The notes under the pieces: generated by a model
Databases searched by the model: none
Told to the model about the DNA's origin: nothing
The model's input: the letters and a program-made list of their open reading frames with translations, nothing else
NCBI GenBank assembly: GCA_947571775.1
Contig: CANOZK010000014.1
Span: forward strand, 1-55,586
Source of the DNA: an uncultured Lachnospiraceae bacterium
Lineage (GTDB): Bacteria; Bacillota; Clostridia; Lachnospirales; Lachnospiraceae
DNA length: 55,586 bases
Direction of reading: 5' to 3'
Part shown: in pieces, positions 1 to 7,476 of the stretch
Numbering within the stretch: the stretch's first letter is position 1
Layout: each line of letters opens with the position of its first letter
Made by a program: the position numbers and the translations under genes

Positions 1-347
1 GGTTCCCCATCTTTTTTCCCCACATAACTGATATTGGCAATGTCGCCTTCTCCTAACTGCGCCTCGGCGTCCTCCACTTCCTCTGAAGACATGTTCAGCG
101 TATTTTCAATCTGGAAATCAATATCGTCCTCGGTCACTTCCTGCACAGACTTGTCCACTGCAATACCCTTGTACTCGCCCAGCTCCACATGATCGGCCAT
201 TTTCTTCTCCGATACGGACACCAGACGGGCGCCTGAAGATGTCGCAGACTCGGATTTCGCCGAGGACGCTCCTCCTTTGCCGCCGCAGCCGACTGCTGTA
301 CAGGCCACACACAAGGATAAAAATAAAATACATAATTTCCGTTTCAT
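1..347 (-). CDS. Trigger-factor/FKBP-like lipoprotein, N-terminal part (runs off the window)
   Basis: The reading frame begins MKRKLCILFLSL at 347 behind AAAAAGGAG (spacing about 8) and is still open at base 1, so only the first ~115 residues are present. It has a lipoprotein signal peptide with the lipobox AVGC followed by a Gly/Ser/Ala-rich linker. The mature part (LGEYKGIAVDK, then VTEDDIDFQIE, then GDIANISYVGKKDG) resembles the trigger factor C-terminal chaperone region running into an FKBP-type peptidyl-prolyl isomerase domain, as in exported trigger-factor-like foldases of Clostridia. The inferred role is folding of exported proteins on the outer face of the membrane. The isomerase core lies outside the window, so activity cannot be judged. 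An overlapping frame beginning at 333 is a shadow. Confidence 0.7.
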   Translation of the reverse strand, partial: MKRKLCILFLSLCVACTAVGCGGKGGASSAKSESATSSGARLVSVSEKKMADHVELGEYKGIAVDKSVQEVTEDDIDFQIENTLNMSSEEVEDAEAQLGEGDIANISYVGKKDGE

Positions 348-371
348 AAAATATAATCTCCTTTTTCTCGT

Positions 372-1832
372 TTAAGACATTTCCGGTACTGGCGTGGGCC
401 TGGATGGATCAAACACCGCCTGGGCGTCAAACAAATCCGCCAAAAGTTCGGGGTGATAATACATCCGGTATCCGTCCAAGTTCCTGCGGCCCATACGCAA
501 GTAATTCGGCTGCAGTTGTACCCAATACTGACTGGAATCTACATTGCAATAATAATCAAACCCCTGGCTTTTCAGATAATCAAACTTTTCGCCAGAATAA
601 TTTTCTGCGCCGGCCAGATCCGCACCGAATGCAAAAATAATCTTATCGGTGCCTCCCACGATCGGCGATACATAAGTGAGCCATTTTTCCGTGTCCGTTC
701 TCAGACGTTCCAAGGAACTCTCTCCCACATTGATATGACCCCAAGTGTGACTGGCAAACGCCCAACCGTTTTCTTTCATCGCCGTCGCTGTTTGTGTGGC
801 CCGCGCCACTTCTTCGTCCCAGTTAAAATCCAGATGATTATTCAGATATGCCACCTGAAATTCATCCAGCTCCTGGCGGGTCTGATAAACCCCGTCTGTG
901 CGGTAACCCAAGACCCCGTCATATCCGGTCAGCGCAATAATGCCCTTAGCGCCCCGATAAGAGAAATCCAGATGCTGTTCCACAAAGGAATCAATCAGGG
1001 GCACCATATCATAGTCCCCTACCAATACGCTTCCGTCTTCTTGTATATACTCCGCTTTTACTTTGCCGTTTTCGTCCACGACCAGACGGCTGGCCATACC
1101 GTCGCCTTCCATATAATGATAATAACTCACATCATCCTGAGACAGCACAAACGGCTGTTTCCCCGGAGGCAGCAAAATTTCACCGGGAACCATATTTCCG
1201 TTCTCGTCCTTTCTCGCCATATCCTCCAGAGACACCATGACAAATCCCCGGTCATACATAGACTGGGTGATTTTTTCAAACTCCTCAATGGTTGTCATTA
1301 CCTGGTTATATCCTGCCGTATCTTCATCTCCGTCGAAAGCCAGCGCGCAATCTTTGATCAGCGTATGGTAAAACACATGAGTTACCTGCTCCGGCCCCCA
1401 GGCAACGCAGGAATCTCGGATACCCTCTATCTCGGCTGCCGCCTGCGCGCAAGCCGGGTCGTCCGGTTGGCTTTGAAGAAGCGCAATCGCGCTGTCATAA
1501 TCATACATAGCCGCTAATCGCTGCGCCTGCTGCAAAATCTCCTCTGCTGTGCCTGTTGCCGCGCCGGAAACCGATTCCTCCTCGGTATCCCCCTGCGCCA
1601 AGTCCTCGGACTCTTCTGCTTTAGCCTGGGTATTTTCGGATACTTCCTCCCCGCTGTCACGGGGCCTGCTCTTAAATGCAATCCCCGCGGTGGGGGACGC
1701 GGCCGTCTCTTCAGATGCCGTGCCGGAAGTGGTCAAATCTTCCGAAAACGGCATAAGATGCTGGCAGCCGCCGAGCAGTACCGCGCTTAAACACAGCACA
1801 GAAGAGGCCGCCAGAATCCGTCGTTTGTTCAT
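372..1832 (-). CDS. Polysaccharide deacetylase-like (CE4/NodB-like) lipoprotein, paralogue 1
   Basis: 486 residues from MNKRRIL at 1832, chosen because GGGGAG stands about 6 bases upstream; an in-frame codon at 1874 lacks such a site. The signal peptide ends in lipobox LLGGC, followed by an acidic Ser/Thr-rich linker and a short TPR-like stretch (LAAMYDYDSAIALLQ). The C-terminal ~340 residues look like a NodB/CE4 fold: LSQDDVSYYH takes the place of the usual TFDDG motif and SHTWGH matches the HTxxH metal motif. The protein is probably membrane-anchored and acts on cell-wall or exopolysaccharide. It is a tandem paralogue of the next gene upstream (1940-3406), with near-identical blocks such as LPPGKQPFVLSQDDVSYYHY. 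CE4 membership is inferred from motifs; substrate unknown. Confidence 0.7.
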   Translation of the reverse strand: MNKRRILAASSVLCLSAVLLGGCQHLMPFSEDLTTSGTASEETAASPTAGIAFKSRPRDSGEEVSENTQAKAEESEDLAQGDTEEESVSGAATGTAEEILQQAQRLAAMYDYDSAIALLQSQPDDPACAQAAAEIEGIRDSCVAWGPEQVTHVFYHTLIKDCALAFDGDEDTAGYNQVMTTIEEFEKITQSMYDRGFVMVSLEDMARKDENGNMVPGEILLPPGKQPFVLSQDDVSYYHYMEGDGMASRLVVDENGKVKAEYIQEDGSVLVGDYDMVPLIDSFVEQHLDFSYRGAKGIIALTGYDGVLGYRTDGVYQTRQELDEFQVAYLNNHLDFNWDEEVARATQTATAMKENGWAFASHTWGHINVGESSLERLRTDTEKWLTYVSPIVGGTDKIIFAFGADLAGAENYSGEKFDYLKSQGFDYYCNVDSSQYWVQLQPNYLRMGRRNLDGYRMYYHPELLADLFDAQAVFDPSRPTPVPEMS

Positions 1833-1939
1833 TATGTTCTCCCCTTTTTTCTTAAAAATTCGTTCTCTGCTCATTCACTTTTGTGACCAGGGTATTACCT
1901 GTGAACAGTCAACAAACATTCCCCCCTCGTTTTTCCTCC

Positions 1940-3406
1940 TTATGACATTGGAGCCACCGGTACGGGCCGGGCGGCATCAAAAACTTCTGCGGCGTTGAAA
2001 AGATCTTCCAAGAGCTCCGGGTGGTAATACATCCGGTATCCGTCCAGGTTTCTGCGCCCCATACGCAGGTATGTATCCCGAATCTGCACCCAATATTGGC
2101 TGGAATCCACATTGCAGTAGTAGTCAAACCCCTGGCTTTTCAGATACTCGAATTTGTCATATCCGGTGTAATCCTCCGGGCCGCAGATATCCGTCCCAAA
2201 AGCAAAGATAATGGTATCCACAGGCTCCACAATCGGCTTTACGTAATCCAGCCATTTCTGCGTATCCACCTGGAGATCCTCCAGAGAGCGTTCGCCCACA
2301 TTCATATGACCCCAGGTATGGCTGGCAAACTCCCAGCCGTCCTCATGCATTGCTTTGGCCACCTTTTTAGCCTGGGCCACTTCCTCATCGTAATCAAAAT
2401 CTGGATTCTCATTTAGATATTTTATCTGGTTCTCGTCCAGATCTTCCCGCGTCTTATACACGTTATCCGTAAAATACCCCAGCACGCCGTTATATCCGGT
2501 CAAAGCCACAATTCCCTTAGCGCCCCGATAAGAAAAATCCGGGTGCTGCTCCACAAACCGGTCAATCAGCGGAACCATATCATAATCTCCCACAGACACT
2601 GTGCCATCATCCTGAACATATTCATTCTTGATATCGCCGTTTTCATCCACGATCAGCTTCCGGGCATAACCATCCCCTTCCATATAATGGTAATAACTCA
2701 CATCATCCTGGGAGAGTACGAACGGCTGTTTTCCCGGAGGCAGCAGAATCTCCCCTCTCTGCATCACATGATTTCCATTCTCGTCCGTCACCACGGTTGC
2801 CATATCCTTTAGGCTGACCATGACAAATCCTCTTTCGTACATGGTCTGGGTAATCTTATTGAACTCATCAATGGTGGTCATCACCTGGTTGTACCCGTCC
2901 GCCTTGCTGTCTCCGTCAAAGGATTTGGCTGGTTCGACAATCAACGTATGGTAAAACACATGAGTTACCTGCTCAAGCGGCCAGGAAACGCAGGAATCCT
3001 TGTCAGCCTGATACTGACTGACTTTCTGCTGCATTTCACTGTTGGACGAATAGTCCTTGTGATCCTGCAACAAAGCAATGGCCTGGTCATAATCGTACAT
3101 AGCCGCCAGCCTGTCCGCTTGCTCTAAGATACTAGGTTCCTGCTGCTTACTCAGCGGCTGATCCGACGACGAATGCCCCTGTGCCGGCTGATGAGCTGCC
3201 TGAACTGCTTGGGCTTCTTTTCTCTCGGCGGATTCCCCGATAACAGAGTGTACTCCGGCCACCGCACTGACTGCCGCTATCGCAGCGACTACCCCTACTA
3301 AAATATACTTGTTTCTGCGTACCTGCGCCTCACGGCGTTCCCGCTGCTGGCTTACTGTACGCCTTCTCTGCTCATCATAACTGATAGGAGGTTCATTTTG
3401 ATCCAT
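1940..3406 (-). CDS. Polysaccharide deacetylase-like membrane protein, paralogue 2
   Basis: 488 residues from MDQNEPPISYD at 3406, preceded by GAAGGAG (spacing 11). A single N-terminal membrane segment (about residues 33-56) replaces the lipobox of the downstream paralogue, so this copy is an anchored membrane protein. A TPR-like motif (LAAMYDYDQAIALLQ) precedes the NodB-like region, with LSQDDVSYYH (motif 1 equivalent) and SHTWGHMNVGE (HTxxH). Both paralogues end in the same pattern (DGYRMYYHPELL, then VFD.ARPxPV.xMS). The two genes are co-directional, separated by about 107 bases, and probably expressed from the promoter at 3451-3478. The duplication with different anchoring modes suggests the same chemistry used at two distances from the membrane. 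That is inference. Confidence 0.7.
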   Translation of the reverse strand: MDQNEPPISYDEQRRRTVSQQRERREAQVRRNKYILVGVVAAIAAVSAVAGVHSVIGESAERKEAQAVQAAHQPAQGHSSSDQPLSKQQEPSILEQADRLAAMYDYDQAIALLQDHKDYSSNSEMQQKVSQYQADKDSCVSWPLEQVTHVFYHTLIVEPAKSFDGDSKADGYNQVMTTIDEFNKITQTMYERGFVMVSLKDMATVVTDENGNHVMQRGEILLPPGKQPFVLSQDDVSYYHYMEGDGYARKLIVDENGDIKNEYVQDDGTVSVGDYDMVPLIDRFVEQHPDFSYRGAKGIVALTGYNGVLGYFTDNVYKTREDLDENQIKYLNENPDFDYDEEVAQAKKVAKAMHEDGWEFASHTWGHMNVGERSLEDLQVDTQKWLDYVKPIVEPVDTIIFAFGTDICGPEDYTGYDKFEYLKSQGFDYYCNVDSSQYWVQIRDTYLRMGRRNLDGYRMYYHPELLEDLFNAAEVFDAARPVPVAPMS

Positions 3407-3450
3407 CCGCTTTTGTTCTCCTTCACATCTTTTGTCTATGGTATGCAAAT

Positions 3451-3478
3451 ATTATAGCATAGATTCAAACTTTTTCAA
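3451..3478 (-). promoter_or_regulatory. Sigma-A-type promoter of the deacetylase pair
   Basis: On the minus strand TTGAAA (3478-3473) and TATAAT (3456-3451) are separated by 16 bases, with TGC directly before the -10 (extended -10). It lies 45 bases upstream of the start at 3406. Confidence 0.7.
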
Positions 3479-3486
3479 CTTTCTAT

Positions 3487-3515
3487 TTGCCTTTTATAGA
3501 AAAGAATGTTAGAAT
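3487..3515 (+). promoter_or_regulatory. Sigma-A-type promoter of the small membrane protein gene
   Basis: TTGCCT (3487-3492), 17 bases, TAGAAT (3510-3515), with TGT before the -10 (extended -10). It points at the gene starting at 3566 and is divergent from the promoter at 3451-3478. Confidence 0.6.
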
Positions 3516-3565
3516 AAAATTGCTGTTCTCAAAAGATAGAAACACAAGGGAAAAGGAGGATGAAA

Positions 3566-4003
3566 ATGAAACTCTGGATGGTATTGCTGATTATACTGGT
3601 TATCCTTGTAATCGTGCTGGCTGTCCTCTATTTTCTGGGCAAAAAGGCACAAAAAAAACAGGAAGCACAACAGGCACAGATTGAAGCTGCCAAGCAGACA
3701 GTTTCCATGCTGATTATTGATAAGAAGCGAATGCCCCTTAAAGAAACCGGACTTCCCCAGATGGTGATCGACCAGACTCCAAAGCTGATGCGGAGAATGA
3801 AACTGCCTGTGGTAAAGGCAAAGGTAGGTCCAAAAGTTATGACACTGGTCAGCGACGAGAAGATTTTTGATCTGATTCCGGTCAAAAAAGAGGTAAAAGC
3901 ACAGGTCAGCGGGATTTATATCGTAGGGGTAAAGGGAGTGCGCGGCACGCTGGAAACCCCCGTTAAGAAGAAAGGATTCCTTTCCAAATTAAAAAAATCA
4001 TAA
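3566..4003 (+). CDS. Small membrane-anchored protein, function unknown
   Basis: 145 residues from the ATG at 3566. AGGAGG at 3554-3559 abuts an earlier ATG at 3560 but is ideally spaced (6) from 3566. One N-terminal membrane helix (about residues 4-27, almost only I/L/V) is followed by a Lys/Gln/Ala-rich coiled linker and a compact basic domain with the phrases IIDKKRMPLKETGLPQ and KAKVGPKVMTLVSDEKIFDLIPVKKEVKA, ending in a Lys-rich tail. The layout is that of a single-pass protein with a cytoplasmic domain. I do not recognise a named family beyond conserved hypotheticals of Lachnospiraceae. It stands alone, with a terminator following. Confidence 0.65.
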   Translation: MKLWMVLLIILVILVIVLAVLYFLGKKAQKKQEAQQAQIEAAKQTVSMLIIDKKRMPLKETGLPQMVIDQTPKLMRRMKLPVVKAKVGPKVMTLVSDEKIFDLIPVKKEVKAQVSGIYIVGVKGVRGTLETPVKKKGFLSKLKKS

Positions 4004-4043
4004 AAAGGCATTCATGCAGCGCCCTTTTTAACATTAGAAAAAG

Positions 4044-4079
4044 AGTGGTATTGGATACAGATTCCAATCCCACTTTTTT
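4044..4079. terminator. Bidirectional terminator-like hairpin
   Basis: AGTGG-T-ATTGGA (4044-4055) pairs with TCCAAT-C-CCACT (4063-4074) around a 7-base loop. T6 follows on the plus strand and A-rich sequence precedes it, so it can serve both convergent genes. Confidence 0.7.
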
Positions 4080-4099
4080 CAATCTTATCCATCTTAATA

Positions 4100-4609
4100 T
4101 CAAAATCCTTCTATTCTTCTCTGTTTTCTAAGCTGATAGCGCTTCTGTCCGCCCAGCCATTCCTCTCGTTCTTCTTCCGATTCAATCACAATTCCTGGTA
4201 CTTCCACCGGATGACCCTTTTCATCCACCGCCACCATAACGAGATACGCCTGATTGATGCTTCTGCGCTGTCCTTGCAGATCTTCCACATAAGTATCCAC
4301 CCGTACTTCCATGGAAGTACGTCCCACATAAGTCAGCCTGCCCACCAGCACAATCATATCGTTCTGATAAGCTCCCTCCTTGAAATCCAGGCTGTCAATC
4401 ATCGCTGTTGTGATCATTTTTTCCGAATGTCTCCGACTAACGATGCCGGCCATCTCGTCAATCCACTGCACCAGACAGCCGCCGAATAACCTGCCCTGCG
4501 GATTGATGTGTTGGGGACGTATCACATAGACTTGTTCTGTCTTGGAATCCTGGACTCTTTTTACGTTCTCTTTATAATCTGTATCTTTAACAGCCGTTGA
4601 TTTTTCCAT
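4100..4609 (-). CDS. Acyl-CoA thioesterase, hotdog fold
   Basis: 169 residues. The segment RPQHINPQGRLFGGCLVQWIDEMA carries the N/GxxxGGxLxxWxDE arrangement of BACH/YciA-type acyl-CoA hydrolases, and the following strands (MIVLVGRLTYVGRTSMEV, AYLVMVAVDEKGHPVEVP) match one complete hotdog domain. It would hydrolyse acyl-CoA thioesters in the cytoplasm; chain-length preference cannot be read. Start at 4609 follows GGAAAGGA (spacing about 8). The N-terminal ~20 residues are hydrophilic and outside the domain. Monocistronic in appearance, convergent with the preceding small membrane protein gene. Confidence 0.85.
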   Translation of the reverse strand: MEKSTAVKDTDYKENVKRVQDSKTEQVYVIRPQHINPQGRLFGGCLVQWIDEMAGIVSRRHSEKMITTAMIDSLDFKEGAYQNDMIVLVGRLTYVGRTSMEVRVDTYVEDLQGQRRSINQAYLVMVAVDEKGHPVEVPGIVIESEEEREEWLGGQKRYQLRKQRRIEGF

Positions 4610-4719
4610 AATTACAATCCTTTCCTCTGTCTGATTGTGATTCCTCTTTGCCTTTGCTTTTTATTTTTGAATAAAAATCTCCCTAAAAACAGCGAATCCC
4701 GCGTAAGCGAGATTCGTCT

Positions 4720-4923
4720 TTAAGCTTCTTTCTTTTTATAATACAGCATACAATGACAATATCCCTCAAATTCCGGGTCCTGAATCTGTTCCCGGAATTC
4801 CTGGCACATGCATTTATTTTCCTCTGTGCGTTCGAGGCGGCAGGGGCAGTAGCCCCCTGTCCGCTCCAGTCCTTCCCGGACTGTTTTTACTACGTTTTCA
4901 TCGGGATTCAAAGTTATCTTCAT
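4720..4923 (-). CDS. Ferredoxin:thioredoxin reductase catalytic-chain-like small protein
   Basis: 67 residues from ATG at 4923 (GAGG 9 bases upstream); an in-frame TTG at 4941 would overlap the thioredoxin gene. The cysteine pattern GYCPC(R), NKCMCQEF and GYCHC(M) is that of the beta (catalytic) subunit of ferredoxin:thioredoxin reductase. CPC and CHC supply the redox disulfide and 4Fe-4S ligands, and there is a further CxC between them. The gene starts 4 bases after the thioredoxin stop, so the two are surely co-transcribed. Known FTRs pass electrons from ferredoxin to thioredoxin. Here only a short catalytic chain is present and no alpha chain is visible. Inferred to reduce the neighbouring TrxA. 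Confidence 0.65.
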   Translation of the reverse strand: MKITLNPDENVVKTVREGLERTGGYCPCRLERTEENKCMCQEFREQIQDPEFEGYCHCMLYYKKKEA

Positions 4924-4927
4924 ACAT

Positions 4928-5239
4928 TTATACCTCGCCAATCAGCTGTTCCAAGGCCTCCTTGGACTGAAAACCAGCGACCTTTTTCACACTGCGTCCC
5001 CCTTTGAACAACACAAGCGTCGGCACCGCAGTAATGGAAAACTGCCTAAGCAGGGCCGGCTCCTCATCCACATTGACTTTTCCAATCAGAACATCATCCC
5101 GGCTGTTCTCCAGTTCTTCCAGAACCGGGGCCAGCATCTGGCAAGGTCCGCACCATACTGCATAAAAGTCAACCAATACCGGTTTTTCAGCCTTTAGCAC
5201 CTGGCTGTCAAAATTTTGCGTTGTAATGCGCATACTCAT
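4928..5239 (-). CDS. trxA: Thioredoxin
   Basis: 103 residues, the normal thioredoxin length, with the active site WCGPC in VDFYAVWCGPCQMLAP, the conserved cis-proline in ITAVPTLVLFKGG and the GxxxKEALEQLI tail. Cytosolic dithiol reductant. Either ATG (5239 or 5233) could be the start, behind GGAAGG. Followed 4 bases later by the FTR-like CxC/CxC gene, which suggests ferredoxin-linked rather than NADPH-linked recycling of this thioredoxin. Confidence 0.93.
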   Translation of the reverse strand: MSMRITTQNFDSQVLKAEKPVLVDFYAVWCGPCQMLAPVLEELENSRDDVLIGKVNVDEEPALLRQFSITAVPTLVLFKGGRSVKKVAGFQSKEALEQLIGEV

Positions 5240-5295
5240 ACAAATATACCTTCCTTCCTATCCTATGATCTTTGTTTTGTATCGTGAAACCTGTT

Positions 5296-5748
5296 TTAAC
5301 TCGTTAAAGAAAACTGGGAAGCGGTTTTGGGCCGTACATTTACCGAAATATAACAGTCGGCAATTGCCTCCTCATTTAATTCCAGAGAGTAATCCACCTG
5401 GATATCAATTTCCTCTTCCGATTCGCTGCAATGAATTCTGGTGGCGGAAATCCCCATCTGTATGCTGCCAAACGGCGTCTGATAAAAAGTCACATTCTTT
5501 TTCTGGGGATTGAATATCATATGTACATTCGCCGTCCCCTTTTTCCGAACTTCTATTGATTCGCTGCTGGCCTTGATCAGATTCTCCGTAGTTCCGGAAA
5601 ATCCTTCAAACACCTCATCGAATTTGATAAAATGCTTGCCGTTTCGGAAATAATATTCTCCTACTGTTACCATCTCGATCGGATCGTAACTCTCCGTGTC
5701 CCCCATTACTTGCAGACCTGTGACGCTTACAAATACATCTTTTGTCAT
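5296..5748 (-). CDS. DUF1934 (YwiB-like) beta-barrel protein
   Basis: 150 residues from MTKDVFVSVTG at 5748 (GAAAGGGA upstream). The alternating strand pattern, the glycine-rich TVGEYYFRNGKHFIKFDEV, and the C-terminal IDIQVDYSLELNEEAIADCYISVNVRP fit the DUF1934/YwiB family, a calycin-like barrel of unknown biochemical function. The gene lies 13 bases after murI and is probably translated from the same message. Family assignment is from pattern recognition. Confidence 0.75.
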   Translation of the reverse strand: MTKDVFVSVTGLQVMGDTESYDPIEMVTVGEYYFRNGKHFIKFDEVFEGFSGTTENLIKASSESIEVRKKGTANVHMIFNPQKKNVTFYQTPFGSIQMGISATRIHCSESEEEIDIQVDYSLELNEEAIADCYISVNVRPKTASQFSLTS

Positions 5749-5761
5749 ATGTACATCCCTT

Positions 5762-6586
5762 TCAATATTCTTCGATATCAATTTTTTGTGTCATCCCTAC
5801 ATCGTAGGGAAGGATACTATTGGCAAAGACTTTGAACTTTTCCGCCAGGTCACTGACAAAGAAACGGTATGGAAATTCTTTCGTGTCGGTTCCCGGATTT
5901 GCAAGATTTCTGAATTGCAGAAGCCGTTTCAAGCCCTGGGCAGTCTCATAGGCAGGATTTACCAAAGTGACGGAACTGCCCATCACCTCCCCGATCAGCG
6001 ATCGCAGCAGGGGATAATGCGTACAGCCCAGCACCAGCGTATCTACTTCCTGCTGCTTCATCTCCTCCAGATAACGCTCCGCCACTTGTCTGGTAATCGG
6101 ATCCTCAATCCAATGTTCTTCCACCAATGGGACGAACAGCGGGCATGCTTTCTCAACTACTGTAATCCCGGAATCGATCTGTTTGATAAAATCCCGGTAG
6201 ATGTGGCTATTCACCGTTCCTTCTGTTCCGATCACGCCAATTCGCCGGTTGAACGTGGCCCCGGCCGCTGTGCGCGCACCGGGCTTTACCACCCCGATCA
6301 TTGGCAGATCGCTCTCCTTTGAAATCTCATCCAGGGCAAATGCGCTGGCCGTATTGCAGGCCACCACGATTGCCTTTACATTCTGCGTCTGCAAAAACCG
6401 GATAATCTGGCGGGAATACGTCAATATCGTTTCTCTGGATTTGCTGCCGTAAGGAAGCCGGGCCGTGTCGCCAAAATATACGATGTGTTCCGCAGGAAGA
6501 TTACGCATAATCTCCCTGGCCACCGTCAGCCCTCCCACTCCGGAGTCAAAAACCCCTATGGGCGCTTCGGCCAATTCTCGGTTCAT
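5762..6586 (-). CDS. murI: Glutamate racemase
   Basis: 274 residues from MNRELAEAPIGVFDSGVGG at 6586; the in-frame ATG at 6628 has no ribosome site, whereas AGGAAGGA precedes 6586. Hallmarks are GVFDSGVGGLTV, YFGDTARLPYGSKS, the catalytic cysteine in VVACNTASA, and the second cysteine in LVLGCTHYPLL. It interconverts L- and D-glutamate for peptidoglycan precursors. The DUF1934 gene follows 13 bases later. Promoter at 6641-6669. Confidence 0.95.
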   Translation of the reverse strand: MNRELAEAPIGVFDSGVGGLTVAREIMRNLPAEHIVYFGDTARLPYGSKSRETILTYSRQIIRFLQTQNVKAIVVACNTASAFALDEISKESDLPMIGVVKPGARTAAGATFNRRIGVIGTEGTVNSHIYRDFIKQIDSGITVVEKACPLFVPLVEEHWIEDPITRQVAERYLEEMKQQEVDTLVLGCTHYPLLRSLIGEVMGSSVTLVNPAYETAQGLKRLLQFRNLANPGTDTKEFPYRFFVSDLAEKFKVFANSILPYDVGMTQKIDIEEY

Positions 6587-6640
6587 ATCTTGTCCGTCCT
6601 TCCTCTGCCTGTCGCAGATAGTAATCATAAACCACTGTCT

Positions 6641-6669
6641 ATTCTATCATTCTTTTATTTTATGCGCAA
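6641..6669 (-). promoter_or_regulatory. Sigma-A-type promoter of murI
   Basis: TTGCGC (6669-6664), 17 bases, TAGAAT (6646-6641) with TGA before the -10. It lies inside the 3' end of the small lipoprotein ORF and 55 bases upstream of murI. Confidence 0.55.
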
Positions 6670-6855
6670 CCACCGGAATCCAATCTTTACAGGGACTTTT
6701 TCATCCATATTCTGAGAAAAACAATATTTCGGATACATACTCCCCCACCAGCCGTACACCGGAGTTTTCAGATAATCCGGGCGGCAAGCAGCCAGTGCAA
6801 GGAACATACCAATCAGTGCCACAGCAACTATTTTCTTCAATTTCAAACAGGCCAT
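6655..6855 (-). CDS. Small lipoprotein-like peptide after gerC, function unknown
   Basis: Up to 66 residues. The ATG at 6855 touches its AGAAAGG site directly, so the in-frame TTG at 6846 (spacing about 8, giving MKLKKIVAVAL and 63 residues) is a better start. It has a short signal peptide ending in LALAAC (lipobox-like), then a Trp/Tyr-rich mature tail (TPVYGWWGSMYPKYCFSQ). The gene begins 18 bases after the gerC stop and is probably the last cistron of the germination operon. It does not resemble the missing GerC C-terminal domain. It could be a chance ORF, but the lipobox and spacing argue for a real one. Confidence 0.45.
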   Translation of the reverse strand: MACLKLKKIVAVALIGMFLALAACRPDYLKTPVYGWWGSMYPKYCFSQNMDEKVPVKIGFRWLRIK

Positions 6856-6873
6856 CCTTTCTCGATTACTCTA

Positions 6874-7476
6874 TCATAAGTATGGCCCATCTTCTTTTAG
6901 TTTAATCAACGGAAGCGCCGGCAATCCTTCCTGTCCATACCAGCTATTGTACACCTGCCGAAGCGTCACGCCGGATTTTTTCTGGGAATACGGGCGATTC
7001 TCGTAGATCCCCACCAGATATTCCCCAATAGACTGATTGTCTTTTCCCTGATAAGACATCACCTCTTCCACATCGCTGGCCCGAAACACATACAAATCCT
7101 CTCCCACCAGAGGATTCCCTTTCAGATAATTAAACAGGGACGCGCACTGGTTCTGGCGTATCACTTCTTCCCCCAGGATCAATACTTGTAAATGGCTGAT
7201 GTCCAGATATTTCTCCTGGCTTCTGTCGTATTCGCTGTCGATTTCGTCAAACGTCCGGCCGGACAGCGATACATTCGTAGCCCTGTCCTCCTCCGGCTTG
7301 TCCTGTCCGGTTGCTCCCGGCAGATTCGCCATCCCATAGGCAATCCGGTACTGGCTGTTCTCATAGTCCACCGACATCACCAGCGGATACAGCCTTTTTT
7401 CCGGGTCCACTCCGCTGCACCCGCACAGGGCAAAAGTCAGGCAGGCCAGCATCATCAAGAGTACAATCTTTTTCAT
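6874..7476 (-). CDS. Ger(x)C-type spore germination lipoprotein, short form
   Basis: 200 residues from MKKIVLLMMLACL at 7476, overlapping the permease stop by 4 bases (ATGA). Lipobox ALCGC is followed by the GerC N-terminal domain (KRLYPLVMSVDY, ISHLQVLILGEEVI, GNPLVGEDLYVFRAS). Typical GerC proteins are about 370-400 residues; this one stops just after LPALPLIKLKEDG, where the family normally enters its C-terminal domain. The three frames beyond the stop show no continuation, so the domain is absent rather than frameshifted. It forms the lipoprotein part of a GerA germinant receptor in the spore inner membrane. Whether the short form is functional is unknown. Confidence 0.75.
   Translation of the reverse strand: MKKIVLLMMLACLTFALCGCSGVDPEKRLYPLVMSVDYENSQYRIAYGMANLPGATGQDKPEEDRATNVSLSGRTFDEIDSEYDRSQEKYLDISHLQVLILGEEVIRQNQCASLFNYLKGNPLVGEDLYVFRASDVEEVMSYQGKDNQSIGEYLVGIYENRPYSQKKSGVTLRQVYNSWYGQEGLPALPLIKLKEDGPYL

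Noticed and set aside
453..1517. Long plus-strand ORF opposite the first deacetylase-like gene
   Set aside because: It is antisense to a well-supported coding gene, has no ribosome site or family features, and arises from the codon pattern of the true gene.
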